Source of the DNA: Collimonas fungivorans | GTDB taxonomy: Bacteria > Pseudomonadota > Gammaproteobacteria > Burkholderiales > Burkholderiaceae_D | DNA: 64,000 nt | Assembly: GCF_001584145.1 (NCBI RefSeq) | Contig: NZ_CP013232.1 | Span: forward strand, 1,240,001 to 1,304,000 | Reading direction: 5' to 3' | Shown: positions 8,459-18,341 of the stretch, piece after piece | Numbering within the stretch: position 1 is the first letter of the stretch | Layout of the letters: the number at the start of each line of letters is the position of its first letter | Notes under the pieces: model-generated | Told to the model about the DNA's origin: nothing | Seen by the model: only the letters and a program-made list of their open reading frames with translations | Database searches by the model: none | Program-made: the position numbers and the translations under genes

Positions 8459-9721
8459 TCAGCCGCCGCGGCGCATCATGTCGAAGAACTCGGCGTTGTT
8501 CTTGGTCGACTTCATCTTGTCGAGGATGAACTCCATCGCTTCGATTTCATCCATGCTGTACAGCAGCTTGCGCAGCACCCAGATCTTTTGCAGCTGGTCA
8601 GGCTTGATCAGCAATTCTTCGCGGCGGGTGCCGGACTTGTTCAGGTTGATCGAAGGGTACACGCGCTTCTCGGCGAGGCGGCGTTCCAGGTGGACTTCCA
8701 TGTTGCCGGTACCCTTGAATTCTTCGTAGATCACGTCATCCATGCGGCTGCCGGTTTCGATCAGGGCAGTGGCGATGATGGTCAGCGAACCGCCTTCTTC
8801 GATGTTGCGGGCGGCGCCGAAGAAACGCTTAGGACGTTGCAGCGCGTTGGCGTCGACACCGCCGGTCAGCACCTTGCCGGAGGCAGGGATCACGGTATTG
8901 TAGGCGCGCGCCAGGCGGGTGATCGAGTCCAGCAGGATCACAACGTCCTTTTTCATTTCAACCAGGCGCTTGGCTTTTTCCAGCACCATTTCGGCGACTT
9001 GCACGTGGCGCGTGGCCGGTTCGTCGAAAGTGGAGGCAACCACTTCGCCGCGCACCGAGCGCTGCATTTCGGTCACTTCTTCCGGACGTTCGTCGATCAG
9101 CAGGACGATCATCACGGTGTCGGGATGGTTGGTGGTGATTGCATGCGCGATGTGTTGCAGCATGACCGATTTACCGGACTTCGGCGACGCTACCAGCAGG
9201 CCGCGCTGGCCCTTGCCGATAGGCGCGATCATGTCGATGATGCGGCCGGTGATGTTTTCTTCGCCGCGCATGTCGCGTTCCAGCGGCAGCGGCTTGTTCG
9301 GATGCAGCGGCGTCAGGTTTTCAAACAGGATGCGGTGCTTGGAGGCTTCCGGCGATTCGCCGTTGACCTTGTCGACCTTGACCAGGGCGAAATAGCGCTC
9401 GCCGTCTTTCGGCGTGCGCACTTCACCTTCGATCGAATCGCCGGTGTGCAGGTTGAAGCGGCGGATTTGCGAAGGCGAAATATAAATGTCGTCGGTGGAC
9501 GCCATGTAGCTGGCGTCGGGCGAGCGCAGGAAGCCAAAGCCGTCAGGCAGGACTTCGAGGGCGCCGTCGCCGAAAATCTGTTCTCCTGATTTCGCGCGCT
9601 TTTTCAGGATCGCGAACATCAGTTCTTGTTTGCGCAAACGCGCTGCGTTATCGATGTCGAGGCCGATTGCCATTTCTAGCAGGGCGGAGACATGTAACGC
9701 CTTTAATTCAGATAAATGCAT
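8459..9721 (-). CDS. rho: Transcription termination factor Rho
   Basis: A 420-residue hexameric RNA-dependent ATPase/helicase that ends transcription at rut sites. The N-terminal Rho domain begins [18 protein letters not shown]. The cold-shock-like RNA-binding segment has DGFGFLRS (about residue 60). Walker A is SPKSGKS (179-185) and Walker B is [29 protein letters not shown] is also conserved. An in-frame extension of 32 codons exists upstream, but the family start and usual length (419-420) fit the ATG at 9721. It follows trxA on the same strand, as in other betaproteobacteria. Confidence 0.97.
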   Translation of the reverse strand: MHLSELKALHVSALLEMAIGLDIDNAARLRKQELMFAILKKRAKSGEQIFGDGALEVLPDGFGFLRSPDASYMASTDDIYISPSQIRRFNLHTGDSIEGEVRTPKDGERYFALVKVDKVNGESPEASKHRILFENLTPLHPNKPLPLERDMRGEENITGRIIDMIAPIGKGQRGLLVASPKSGKSVMLQHIAHAITTNHPDTVMIVLLIDERPEEVTEMQRSVRGEVVASTFDEPATRHVQVAEMVLEKAKRLVEMKKDVVILLDSITRLARAYNTVIPASGKVLTGGVDANALQRPKRFFGAARNIEEGGSLTIIATALIETGSRMDDVIYEEFKGTGNMEVHLERRLAEKRVYPSINLNKSGTRREELLIKPDQLQKIWVLRKLLYSMDEIEAMEFILDKMKSTKNNAEFFDMMRRGG

Positions 9722-9793
9722 AGGTATGAGTGTCCCGGGATGGGAAATATTGGGTGGGGGAGGGAACTGCGTGGTGTAGTTAGTAAAACACAA

Positions 9794-9817
9794 GTGGCGG
9801 TGCGGGCGCACCGCCAC
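9794..9817 (-). promoter_or_regulatory. Strong GC hairpin between trxA and rho
   Basis: Perfect ten-base arms GTGGCGGTGC (9794-9803) and GCACCGCCAC (9808-9817) surround GGGC, 9 bases after the trxA stop and about 70 bases before the rho start. Read in the direction of transcription, the bases after the stem are TTGTGTTTT. This is a weak T-tract, so partial termination or attenuation of read-through into rho is plausible. Confidence 0.6.
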
Positions 9818-9825
9818 GGTTCTTA

Positions 9826-10152
9826 TTATATATTCGAATCAATGAAAGAGGTCAACTGGCCCTTGGCCAGCGCGCCGACTTTTTGTGCAGCAGCGGCACC
9901 GTTCTTGAACAGTATCAGGGTCGGGATGCCGCGGATGCCGAACTTGGCAGGCACTGCCTGGTTGGAATCGACGTCAAGCTTGACGATTTGCAGCTTGTCG
10001 CCGTAATCCTTGGCGACTTCTTCCAGGATCGGGGCGATCATCTTGCAAGGACCGCACCACTCAGCCCAGAAATCTACCAGGACCGGTTTGTCGGATTTGA
10101 GTACGTCTGCTTCAAAAGTTGCATCGGAAGTATGTTTAATATGTTCGCTCAT
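9826..10152 (-). CDS. trxA: Thioredoxin
   Basis: A 108-residue cytoplasmic thiol-disulfide reductase. The active site WCGPCK places the redox cysteines at residues 33 and 36. The cis-proline segment [11 protein letters not shown] follows, and the length is that of E. coli TrxA. It lies upstream of rho on the same strand, the usual order in this group, separated by a strong hairpin. It is divergent from the AddB-like gene. Confidence 0.97.
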   Translation of the reverse strand: MSEHIKHTSDATFEADVLKSDKPVLVDFWAEWCGPCKMIAPILEEVAKDYGDKLQIVKLDVDSNQAVPAKFGIRGIPTLILFKNGAAAAQKVGALAKGQLTSFIDSNI

Positions 10153-10476
10153 GGTTTCCTCAGTGTGAGGGAAAAAGAATCAATGTGTGCCAAGACGACT
10201 TACCATTCCTGCTTGGTGGCTGCCATCGGCGTTCCCTATTCTATTGAATAAGTGGGGATGCCGTGCGCGAATTCAAGTTTTTGTGGGTGCGGTAAGAGGT
10301 ATTGCGGCGGGATATTCACTAAATCATAACCGATTTTATGAAAAAGTGTGGCTTATGTAATTGGTTATGTAATTATTTGAGGCTGGTTTTCCCGGGGGCT
10401 CGCATAAAATGACAGTTAATTGTTGCAAAAATGCGAGAGTTGCAATGCAGCTGTTCCCGCGCTTTCAGTGAGCTAC
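10153..10476. other. Intergenic region between trxA and the AddB-like gene
   Basis: This 324-base divergent spacer must hold the promoters of trxA (minus) and of the addBA-like operon (plus). It is locally AT-rich around 10320-10380 and contains TTATGTAATT twice, at 10353-10362 and 10365-10374, a 12-base periodicity. No small gene with a credible ribosome binding site was seen, nor any RNA fold I can name. Confidence 0.5.
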
Positions 10477-13218
10477 ATGCCATCAAAATCCATTCAAATC
10501 GTGCCTTCTGCCAACTTCTGGCCGGATGCTGCACGTGCTTTGCTGGCAGCCTGCCGCCAGGCCAGCGGCGACCAGGGGCAGCGTGATTTCGCCCAATGGC
10601 GCGTGATGCTGCCCACTTTTGCCCATGCCCAGCCGCTGAAAGCGGCCTTGAGCGCGGAGCTGGGCGGGACTTTCGTGCCGCCGCAATTCTTCACCCTGTC
10701 CGGCTGGCTGGCGACCTTGCCGCCGCTGCCCAATGTGCTGCCCGCCAGCGAGCGGCTGATGCGCTTGTATGCCGAACTGCGCCAGCACGGCTGGCTGAAA
10801 AAATTATTTACGGCGCGCCGCAATACCGATCTGCTGCCGCTGGCGCAGACATTGTTAGCGTTATCAGACGAACTGACGCAAGCTTTGCTCCCTGCTTTGC
10901 ACGCCGATGCGGCAAACGATCCGGAGCAGCGCTGGCAACATGCGCTGGAACAGCTGTCGCCGGATGCACGCAAGCTGCTGTCGGATGAAACGCAGCTGGT
11001 GTGGTCGATCTGGAAAAGCCAGCTGGACGCCGACGATGCGATCGCCACGCGTTTCACGCAAATGCTGCAGGTCGCGGAAAACGCCAGCCAGCCCATGGCC
11101 TGGATCAGTTCGGTAGCGCCGGAACCGCTGGAGCAGGCTTTTCTCGACGCCTACGCCAGGCGCCAGCAAGTGCTGACCATCACTCTCGACTGGCGCGCGC
11201 CAGCACTGCTGCCGACCTATACCCAGGCATGGCCGGAAATGGTTGAGACGGTGGCAGATGAAGAAAACGCCGTGGAAGCGATCGGCAGTCAAGCATTGCC
11301 GGCCGAGTTGGCGTTGTGCGCAGCGCGCAGTGTCGAAGACGAAGCGGTGCAAGGCGCACAAATGGTGATCGACTGGCTGCAGCAGGGCAAGGCCAGCCTG
11401 GCAATCGTGGCGCAGGATCGTGTCGTGGCGCGCCGCATCCGTGCGTTGCTGGAACGGGCGCAGATCCATGTGGCCGACGAAACCGGCTGGAAGTTGTCCA
11501 CTACGCGCGCCGCATCCGCGATTTCAGCCTGGTTCGATGTTGTCACGGCACGCGGTGAAACCACTGCCTTGCTGGATTTTCTGAAATCGCCGTTTGTCCT
11601 GAATGAAGCGTCCAGCGGCCTGCTGCACGATGCGCAGGATAGCGTCGCCAACAAGTCGGCGTTGGTGATGAAGATAGAGTTGCTGCTGCGGCGCGCCAAC
11701 GTGCTCGGCGAGTGGCGCGCGGTGATCAATGCCTTGACCGCAGCGCCGGCGGAACAAAAGGCGGTGGCTTTGCTGGCGCAGCAAGCCGCGTTGTTCAGCG
11801 GCCGCAAGAATCTGCGCGACTGGATAGCTACTACCACGGTAACGCTCGATGCCTTGGGCATCTCAGCGGCGCTCAGCGCGGATTCGGCCGGCCAGCAGAT
11901 CTTGCAGCTGCTGCAGAATATTACTCCGCCAGGGAACGAGTTTGCGGCTCTGTTCTCCTTTCCCGAATGGCGCGCGCTGGTCAACCTGCAGCTCGACGAC
12001 ACCAGTTTCATCAGCGCCATCAATGACCGCCGGGTGGTGATGCTGCCGCTGAACGGCGCTCGCCTGCGTACCTTCGACGCCGTGCTGGTGGTGGGCGCCG
12101 ACGCCGATCACCTGCCGTCGCAGCCGCAGGAGACGCTGTTTTTTGCCAATACCGTGCGGCGCGAGCTGGGCCTGGCGACACGCGAAAGCCGGCAGCGCCA
12201 GCAATTGCGCGACGTGGTCGAGCTGCTGGCGATGAATCCGCAAGTGGTGTTGTCGTGGCAGGCGCACAAGGACGGTGAACCGAATCCGGTCAGCCCCTGG
12301 ATCCAGCGCCTGCAGCTGACCTTGGCGCGCGCCATTCCTGCCGCGCCGGCGCTGCCTGAACGGCGGGCGGCGATTGCGTCGCAAAGCTTGCTGGCCACGC
12401 CTGCAACCATGCCGGCGCCGGCAGCGCCGCAGTTGACGCCGAGTCGCCTGACGGCCAGCGCCTACAACAGCTTTATCGCCTGTCCGTATCAATTTTTCGC
12501 CAGGCGCATGCTCGGCCTGGCATCGCTGGACGAGCTGTCCGACTTGCCGGAAAAACGCGACTACGGCGGCTGGCTGCATGAAATCCTGGAGACTTACCAC
12601 GAAACCCTGCGCGACCAGCCATGCCCGCTGGACCAGCGCGAATCCTTGCTGGTCGATATCTCAAAAAAACTGTTCGACAGCGTCATCGCCAAAAACGCAG
12701 CAGCCCTGGGTTATTACTCGCGCTGGCAAAAAGTCATTTCGGCCTATGTCGCCTGGGCCAATGAGCACGAAGCGCAAGGCTGGTCTTTCGTATTTGGCGA
12801 GCAGGCCTATGAAAAACCGATGGCGCTGCCGGACCGCGAACTGATGCTGCACGGCCGGATTGACCGGGTCGACGAGAACGACGCCGGCGAGCGTGCGGTG
12901 CTGGATTACAAGACCAACAACCTGGTCGTGCTGAATAAAAAACTGAAAGACCATGAAGATCATCAGCTGGCGTTCTACGGTTTGCTGTCGGACCGGCCGG
13001 TTGCGGCGGCGCACTACGTCGCCCTGGAAACCACCAAAGACAAGGTCGGCGACGTCAGCGCTCCCGACTACGACGAAGCACAGCGCGCCTTGGCCGCGCA
13101 GATTTCGGTCAATGTGCAAGCGATTGCGCGCGGCGTCGGCTTGCCTGCCAACGGCGTGGCATCGGTTTGCCAGTATTGCGACGTGCGCGGTTTGTGTCGC
13201 AAGGGAGCATGGGAATGA
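10477..13218 (+). CDS. AddB-like nuclease subunit (PD-(D/E)XK), probable DNA repair protein
   Basis: This large protein of about 913 residues resembles the AddB subunit of helicase-nucleases that process double-strand breaks for RecA, specifically the betaproteobacterial 'probable DNA repair protein' branch. The nuclease core lies near the C-terminus: HGRIDRVDEND followed by VLDYKTNN. The cysteines fit the AddB iron-sulfur staple: one in SFIACPYQFFARR, and three in VCQYCDVRGLC (C-x2-C-x5-C). No Walker A is visible near the N-terminus, unlike Firmicutes AddB. The frame is open from a TTG at 10420; the ATG at 10477 was preferred. Its stop overlaps the start of the next gene (ATGA). Confidence 0.85.
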   Translation: MPSKSIQIVPSANFWPDAARALLAACRQASGDQGQRDFAQWRVMLPTFAHAQPLKAALSAELGGTFVPPQFFTLSGWLATLPPLPNVLPASERLMRLYAELRQHGWLKKLFTARRNTDLLPLAQTLLALSDELTQALLPALHADAANDPEQRWQHALEQLSPDARKLLSDETQLVWSIWKSQLDADDAIATRFTQMLQVAENASQPMAWISSVAPEPLEQAFLDAYARRQQVLTITLDWRAPALLPTYTQAWPEMVETVADEENAVEAIGSQALPAELALCAARSVEDEAVQGAQMVIDWLQQGKASLAIVAQDRVVARRIRALLERAQIHVADETGWKLSTTRAASAISAWFDVVTARGETTALLDFLKSPFVLNEASSGLLHDAQDSVANKSALVMKIELLLRRANVLGEWRAVINALTAAPAEQKAVALLAQQAALFSGRKNLRDWIATTTVTLDALGISAALSADSAGQQILQLLQNITPPGNEFAALFSFPEWRALVNLQLDDTSFISAINDRRVVMLPLNGARLRTFDAVLVVGADADHLPSQPQETLFFANTVRRELGLATRESRQRQQLRDVVELLAMNPQVVLSWQAHKDGEPNPVSPWIQRLQLTLARAIPAAPALPERRAAIASQSLLATPATMPAPAAPQLTPSRLTASAYNSFIACPYQFFARRMLGLASLDELSDLPEKRDYGGWLHEILETYHETLRDQPCPLDQRESLLVDISKKLFDSVIAKNAAALGYYSRWQKVISAYVAWANEHEAQGWSFVFGEQAYEKPMALPDRELMLHGRIDRVDENDAGERAVLDYKTNNLVVLNKKLKDHEDHQLAFYGLLSDRPVAAAHYVALETTKDKVGDVSAPDYDEAQRALAAQISVNVQAIARGVGLPANGVASVCQYCDVRGLCRKGAWE

Positions 13219-16200
13219 TAGAAGCCGAAAGTATACGCACTGAGACCGGGCCGCCGAGCGCCTATCGGATGAACGGCGCAATAGTCGCGGCCCAGGACTT
13301 CACCAATGCCGCCTGCGATCCGCAGCATTCGGTAGTGGTGGAAGCCTGCGCCGGCAGCGGCAAGACCTGGCTGCTGGTGGCGCGCATGCTGCGGCTGCTG
13401 CTGGCCGGCGCCGCGCCGTCGGAACTGCTGGCGATCACCTTTACCCGCAAGGCCGCGCAGGAAATGCGCGAGCGTCTGCTGGAGCTGCTGCACGACCTGG
13501 CTTTGCAGCCGGACGCCAAGGTGCGCCAGCTGCTGCTGGAACGCGGCATCGCGCAGCAGGACCTGGCGCAAGTGCTGCCTGCGGCGCGCGATCTGTATGA
13601 GCGCGTGCTGGCTAGTCCGCAAAGCCTGTCGATCGATACTTTCCATAGCTGGTTCGCGCGCTTGCTGCAAATCGCGCCGCTGGCGTCGGGCGTGCCGCAT
13701 GGTTATGCCTTGACCGAGAAAACCGGTGAATTGCTGGCCGACGCTTACCTGCGTTTCATGCAGTCGCTGAACGACGAGGAAAACGGCCAGGTCAGGCAGG
13801 ACCTGCTGGCGCTGTACCAGCTGGCGGGCGATTTCAGCACCAGGAAATTGCTGAACGCGTTCATCGATAAACGTGCCGAATGGTGGGCCGTGGTCCAGCA
13901 GGGCGTGGATGCGCCGCTGCAGTGGCTGCGCGAGCTGTGCGGCGAAGATGCTGAAATCGATGCGCGCCTGTCATTATGGGGCGACGAAAAACTCCTGTCG
14001 CAGGTCAAGCAGATTGCCTGGCTGCTGGGGCAGGGTTCTGCCACCAACCAGAAACGCGCTACCGCGATTGAAATGGCGCTGACGGCGGGCGCCGCGGTAG
14101 TGAATTTCGACGCCTTGTGCCATCAGTTCTTTGACGATGCAGGAAAACCGCGCAGCAATCTCAAATCCAAGGACTTGCTGAAAGCGCTGGAAAACAGCTT
14201 GGGCGGTAACGCCCCTGATGCTTTTGACGCGCAATTCGACGCCACCGGCGACGCCCTCAAGCTATTACGCAAACGCAGCTACGAGCGCACCGTGCTCAGC
14301 CTGAACCAGCACCTGTTCAGCGTCGGCAACGCCTACCTGGAATGCTACCAGGCGCTGAAGGCGGAACAGCGGGTGTTCGATTTCGCCGACCTCGAATGGC
14401 AGGCCTACCGCTTGCTGACCAATCCGGAAAGCGCGGCTTACCTGCAAAGCCGGCTCGATACACGCTACAAACATATCCTGCTGGATGAGTTCCAGGACAC
14501 CAATCCTCTGCAATGGAGCATCGTGCATGCCTGGCTGAGCGCCTACGGTGAAGACGCCGGCCAGCCCAGCGTGTTTGTGGTTGGCGATCCGAAACAGTCG
14601 ATTTACCGTTTCCGGCGCGCCGAGCCAAGGGTGTTCGAGGCTGCGCGCACGCTGCTGCAGCAACAGGGGGCGACGGTATTGCAAGCCAACCAGACCCGGC
14701 GCAACGCCACAGCGATCGTGGATGTGCTGAACGCCAGTTTCTACGCCAATCCCTTGTTTTCGGCGCAAACCACGCTGGGCGAAGTCGGCGGCCAGGTCTG
14801 GCGTTTACCCTTGATCCGGCAAGCGGACGATGAGGCGGAAGAGCCGCTGCCAGGTTTGCGCAATCCGCTCATAACCGCGCGCGAAGAATCGGAAGACGCG
14901 CGCCGCCGCGACGAGGGTAAGCAGCTGGCGCAAGCTCTGTGGCGCGCCAGGCAAGAACTGACGGTGCGCCAGGAACACGGCGATCGCAGGTTGCGCTGGT
15001 CGGACGTAATGCTGCTGGTGAAAAAACGCAGTCATCTGGGTGCTTATGAAAGCGCGCTGCGCGCAGCCGGCATACCGTTCATGTCGGACAAGCGCGGCGG
15101 CTTGCTGGAATCGCTGGAAATTTCCGACCTGGTCGCCTTGTTGACTTTCCTGATCACGCCGGACGATGCGCGCGCGCTCGGCCATGTGCTGAAATCGCCG
15201 ATCTTCGGCGCCAGCGACGACAACTTGATCGCCCTGGCGCAACGCGGCGAACGCGGCTGGTGGGCACGCCTGCGGGCTGCTTCGGCAAGTCCGGACGCGG
15301 CGCCGGCGCTGCAGCGCGCCACCGCCTTGCTGGAACAATGGCTGCAGGCGGCGCCGCGTTTGCCGGTGCACGATCTGCTCGACGTGATTTTGCACCAGGG
15401 CCAATTGCTGGCGCGATATGCGCAGGCGGCTTCGCCTTTATCGCGCAGCCAGGCCATAGGCAATATCGAAGCCTTCGTCGAGCTGGCGCTGAACATGGAC
15501 GCCGGCCGTTATCCCAGTTTGCCGAAATTCATCGATGCCTTGCGCGGCTTGCAAAACGCCGCCGGCGGCGATGCGCCCGACGAAGCCAGCATCGATGCCG
15601 CCACCGATGCGGTGCGCATCCTGACGGTGCACAGCGCCAAGGGGCTGGAAGCGCCGGTAGTGGTGCTGCTGGACGCCAATCACAGCAAACCGGCAAGAGA
15701 TGACTACGGTATCCTGTGCGACTGGCCGCAGGATGCGGAGGCGCCGCTGCATTTTTCCGCGTTCGGCAGCAGCGCTGAGCGTGGCGCTGCGCGCGACCCG
15801 CTGTTTGCCGCGGAAGAGGGCTTCAAGACGCAGGAAGACTGGAACTTGCTGTACGTCGCCACCACCCGCGCCAAGCAGTTGCTGATAGTGAGCGGCGTCG
15901 TCGGCATAAGCGGCGGCGTGACGAAAGACAGCTGGTATGCGCGGCTGGAACATGTGCCTGAGTTCAGCTTAGATTCCAGTTCCGACGCCGTCGCGGAACA
16001 CGCCTCGGCTACCGCCAGCGCACAAAGATTCGAGCAGGAAATATTTGATCCACCGCAAATGCCGCCCGCCGAGCCGGTCATCGCCGCCACATTCGACAGC
16101 GAGGCAATCGCCGAGGGCATCGCTTTGCACGGCTTGCTGGAAAGAGTCACCCAGCATGGACATTGGCCGGTGGTGCTGCCGGACGCGGCGACGATTGCAC

Positions 16201-16547
16201 GCTGGCTGCCGTGCCCGCCGGCACTGGCAAAGCAGGTGCGGCGGCAAGCCCAGACCATCCTGGAACAAGCCGAGCTGGAGCATTTCTTCAATCCGGCCAT
16301 GCACCTGCATGCGCGCAATGAAATGGAAATCATCGCCGACAATGTCGTGCTACGTTTCGACCGTGTGGTGGTCTTCGAGGAAGAGGTATGGATCCTGGAC
16401 TACAAGCGCAATCTGCTCGACAGCGAGCGCGCGGCGTACACGGCACAGTTGCGCAGCTACCGGCAGGCGGCGCAGGCGGTGTTCGGTGGCAGGCGTTTGC
16501 GTACTGCTTTGCTGACTGTCGACGGACGTTTGTCGGAAGTCGACTAA
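13215..16547 (+). CDS. AddA-like UvrD/Rep-family helicase-nuclease
   Basis: This subunit of about 1110 residues pairs with the preceding AddB-like protein to unwind and resect broken DNA ends. Superfamily 1 helicase motifs run in order: ACAGSGKT (Walker A, Lys50), AITFTRKAAQEM, LLDEFQDTN, FVVGDPKQSIYRFRRAEP, ILTVHSAKGLEAPVV and LLYVATTRAKQ. A PD-(D/E)XK nuclease motif, WILDYKRN, lies near the C-terminus, as in AddA. The chosen ATG overlaps the upstream stop as ATGA, with AAGGGAG about 7 bases before it; an ATG two codons earlier is possible. Coupled translation supports a two-subunit complex. Confidence 0.88.
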   Translation: MIEAESIRTETGPPSAYRMNGAIVAAQDFTNAACDPQHSVVVEACAGSGKTWLLVARMLRLLLAGAAPSELLAITFTRKAAQEMRERLLELLHDLALQPDAKVRQLLLERGIAQQDLAQVLPAARDLYERVLASPQSLSIDTFHSWFARLLQIAPLASGVPHGYALTEKTGELLADAYLRFMQSLNDEENGQVRQDLLALYQLAGDFSTRKLLNAFIDKRAEWWAVVQQGVDAPLQWLRELCGEDAEIDARLSLWGDEKLLSQVKQIAWLLGQGSATNQKRATAIEMALTAGAAVVNFDALCHQFFDDAGKPRSNLKSKDLLKALENSLGGNAPDAFDAQFDATGDALKLLRKRSYERTVLSLNQHLFSVGNAYLECYQALKAEQRVFDFADLEWQAYRLLTNPESAAYLQSRLDTRYKHILLDEFQDTNPLQWSIVHAWLSAYGEDAGQPSVFVVGDPKQSIYRFRRAEPRVFEAARTLLQQQGATVLQANQTRRNATAIVDVLNASFYANPLFSAQTTLGEVGGQVWRLPLIRQADDEAEEPLPGLRNPLITAREESEDARRRDEGKQLAQALWRARQELTVRQEHGDRRLRWSDVMLLVKKRSHLGAYESALRAAGIPFMSDKRGGLLESLEISDLVALLTFLITPDDARALGHVLKSPIFGASDDNLIALAQRGERGWWARLRAASASPDAAPALQRATALLEQWLQAAPRLPVHDLLDVILHQGQLLARYAQAASPLSRSQAIGNIEAFVELALNMDAGRYPSLPKFIDALRGLQNAAGGDAPDEASIDAATDAVRILTVHSAKGLEAPVVVLLDANHSKPARDDYGILCDWPQDAEAPLHFSAFGSSAERGAARDPLFAAEEGFKTQEDWNLLYVATTRAKQLLIVSGVVGISGGVTKDSWYARLEHVPEFSLDSSSDAVAEHASATASAQRFEQEIFDPPQMPPAEPVIAATFDSEAIAEGIALHGLLERVTQHGHWPVVLPDAATIARWLPCPPALAKQVRRQAQTILEQAELEHFFNPAMHLHARNEMEIIADNVVLRFDRVVVFEEEVWILDYKRNLLDSERAAYTAQLRSYRQAAQAVFGGRRLRTALLTVDGRLSEVD

Positions 16548-16553
16548 CCATTA

Positions 16554-16590
16554 AAAAACCCTTATTTTCATTGAGAAAATAAGGGTTTTT
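16554..16590. terminator. Bidirectional terminator between the addA-like gene and the ABC permease
   Basis: Sixteen-base arms pair perfectly (16554-16569 with 16575-16590) around ATTGA. The outer ends are A5 and T5, and the inner part is CCCTTATTTTC with its complement. The hairpin lies six bases after the addA-like stop and 23 bases from the convergent permease gene. Confidence 0.9.
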
Positions 16591-16613
16591 CGTGGGTGGC
16601 TGCCAGCTTGCAG

Positions 16614-17357
16614 TCAACGATGGTGTGGCGCCGCGTATTTCCGTTCCAGCCGACCGACCAGCGTCGCCAGTATCATGGTCATGGCGAAATAGACCACGGA
16701 AATCGTGATGTACGGTTCCCAGTAACGCGAGTAGGCGCCGGCAACAGTCCTCGCCGCATAAGCCAGCTCGGCCAGGCCGATGGCCGATACCAGCGACGAA
16801 TCCTTGAGCAGGGTGATGGCTTCATTGCCGAGCGGCGGCAGCATGCGGCGGAATGCTTGCGGCAGCACCACGTAGCGCATGGTCAGCTTGTAGCCCATGC
16901 CGAGGCTGGATGCCGCATAAGACTGGCCGCGGTCGATAGACTGGATGCCGGCCCGGAAAATCTCTGAAATGTAAGCGCCGGCATTCAGCGACAGGGCGAC
17001 GATGCCGGAAATGAATGCGCCATAGTCTTGCTTGATGGTGCGCGCCAGGTCGCCGGAGATCAGCAGGCCGTTGTCCTGGTGGATCAGCACGGGCATTACC
17101 GCAAAGTGGATCAGCAGGATTTGCACGAACAGCGGGGTGCCGCGGAAGAAGGCGACATAGAAGCTGGCCAGCCCTTTCAACAGGCGGAACGGCCATTTCC
17201 ATGGACCGTGCTTGACCTCGGCCAGACGCAGCATGCCGAGCAACAGACCGAGGATGGTGCCGATGATGATACTGATCACGGCGACCTGGACCGTCATGAA
17301 GAAGCCCTTGACGAATAGCGGCGCGTAGCCTTGTATGATGCTCCAGCGAAAATCCAT
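16614..17357 (-). CDS. Polar amino acid ABC transporter permease (HisM/GlnP family)
   Basis: A 247-residue inner-membrane subunit with five or so hydrophobic helices. The family opening FVKGFFMTVQVAVISIIIGT is present, and the EAA-type loop near the end reads LKDSSLVSAIGLAELAYAAR, where the ATPase docks. It is the last gene downstream of three binding-protein genes on the same strand, after a 163-base gap. No ATP-binding subunit and no second permease are encoded nearby. The permease may therefore work as a homodimer and borrow an ATPase encoded elsewhere. Substrate is probably a polar or basic amino acid. Confidence 0.9.
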   Translation of the reverse strand: MDFRWSIIQGYAPLFVKGFFMTVQVAVISIIIGTILGLLLGMLRLAEVKHGPWKWPFRLLKGLASFYVAFFRGTPLFVQILLIHFAVMPVLIHQDNGLLISGDLARTIKQDYGAFISGIVALSLNAGAYISEIFRAGIQSIDRGQSYAASSLGMGYKLTMRYVVLPQAFRRMLPPLGNEAITLLKDSSLVSAIGLAELAYAARTVAGAYSRYWEPYITISVVYFAMTMILATLVGRLERKYAAPHHR

Positions 17358-17520
17358 AAGTGTTATTGAGAAGAAACGGTGCGACGGGCTGAGAGGACGC
17401 GTAACCTGGCTGGTTGCTGATCCGGGCTAAACATGAAGATAATAAAAAATTAGCGCAAAATTATACCGTAGTTGCCGCAGACCGCCAAAAACAGCCGGTC
17501 TGCGGGCGGGCTACAGCTAA

Positions 17521-18315
17521 TTACTTACCGTTGCCGAAGTACTTTTCATTGATTTTTGCGAAACTGCCGTCTGCCTTGACATCAGCCAGGCCCTGGTTGA
17601 TCTTGGTCAGCAGCTCGGTATTGCCTTTGCGAACCGCAATGCCATAGTACTCTTTCGGAAAGCCTGCATCGGTCACGACGCGGAAGCTGGCCGACGGATT
17701 GTTGGTAATGTAATTCCTGACCACAGGATCGTCCGCCACCACGGCATCGACGCCGCCGCTTTCCAGTTCTTTCAGGGCCAGCGTGGTGGAATCGAAGCGC
17801 TTGATGCTGGGATTGTTCTTGCCCACCAGGTTTTGCACCACTTCGTCGCCGGTAGTGGCGCTTTGCACGCCGATCTTCATGGTCTTCAGGTCATTAAACT
17901 GTTTCACTGAGGTATTGCCTTGCGGGACGGCGATCAGCTGGCTGGCTTCGAAATAAGGCTCGGAAAAATCGACCGTCTGCTTGCGCTCGTCGGTAATCGT
18001 GATGGCGGAAATCAGCAGGTCGCGGTCGCCCTGCGCCAGGAAGTTGAAGATGCCTTCGAACGGGGTCGGGATGAATTTCACTTCGATGCCGATTTTGGCT
18101 GCGATCGCCTTCATCAGGTCGATATCGAAGCCGACCACTTCCTTTTTTTCGTTCTCGGCGGAAAACGGCGCGTAAGCCGATTCAACGCCGACCACGTACA
18201 GGCTTTGCTTGGCCGCTGCCGCCGGCGTTTCTTCCTTTTTACCGCAGGCGCCCACTGCCAGCAGGCTCATGCTGAGAGCGCACAGCGGCAGGTAGCGGCT
18301 TAACATTTTTTTCAT
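17521..18315 (-). CDS. Amino acid ABC transporter substrate-binding lipoprotein (copy 3 of 3)
   Basis: This 264-residue SBP_bac_3 family protein resembles HisJ/ArgT. The signal peptide ends in a lipobox-like VGAC (Cys24), so a lipid-anchored periplasmic protein is likely. Diagnostic segments are GVESAYAPFSAENEKKEVVGFDIDLMKA, FSEPYFEASQLIAV and GVQSATTGDEVVQ. It is closely related to the two genes upstream but clearly diverged in sequence. It lies immediately before the gap leading to the permease. The ligand is unknown; lysine, arginine, ornithine or similar is typical of the family. Confidence 0.9.
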   Translation of the reverse strand: MKKMLSRYLPLCALSMSLLAVGACGKKEETPAAAAKQSLYVVGVESAYAPFSAENEKKEVVGFDIDLMKAIAAKIGIEVKFIPTPFEGIFNFLAQGDRDLLISAITITDERKQTVDFSEPYFEASQLIAVPQGNTSVKQFNDLKTMKIGVQSATTGDEVVQNLVGKNNPSIKRFDSTTLALKELESGGVDAVVADDPVVRNYITNNPSASFRVVTDAGFPKEYYGIAVRKGNTELLTKINQGLADVKADGSFAKINEKYFGNGK

Positions 18316-18341
18316 GGTGTTCTCGTAAAAATAAGTCGGAT

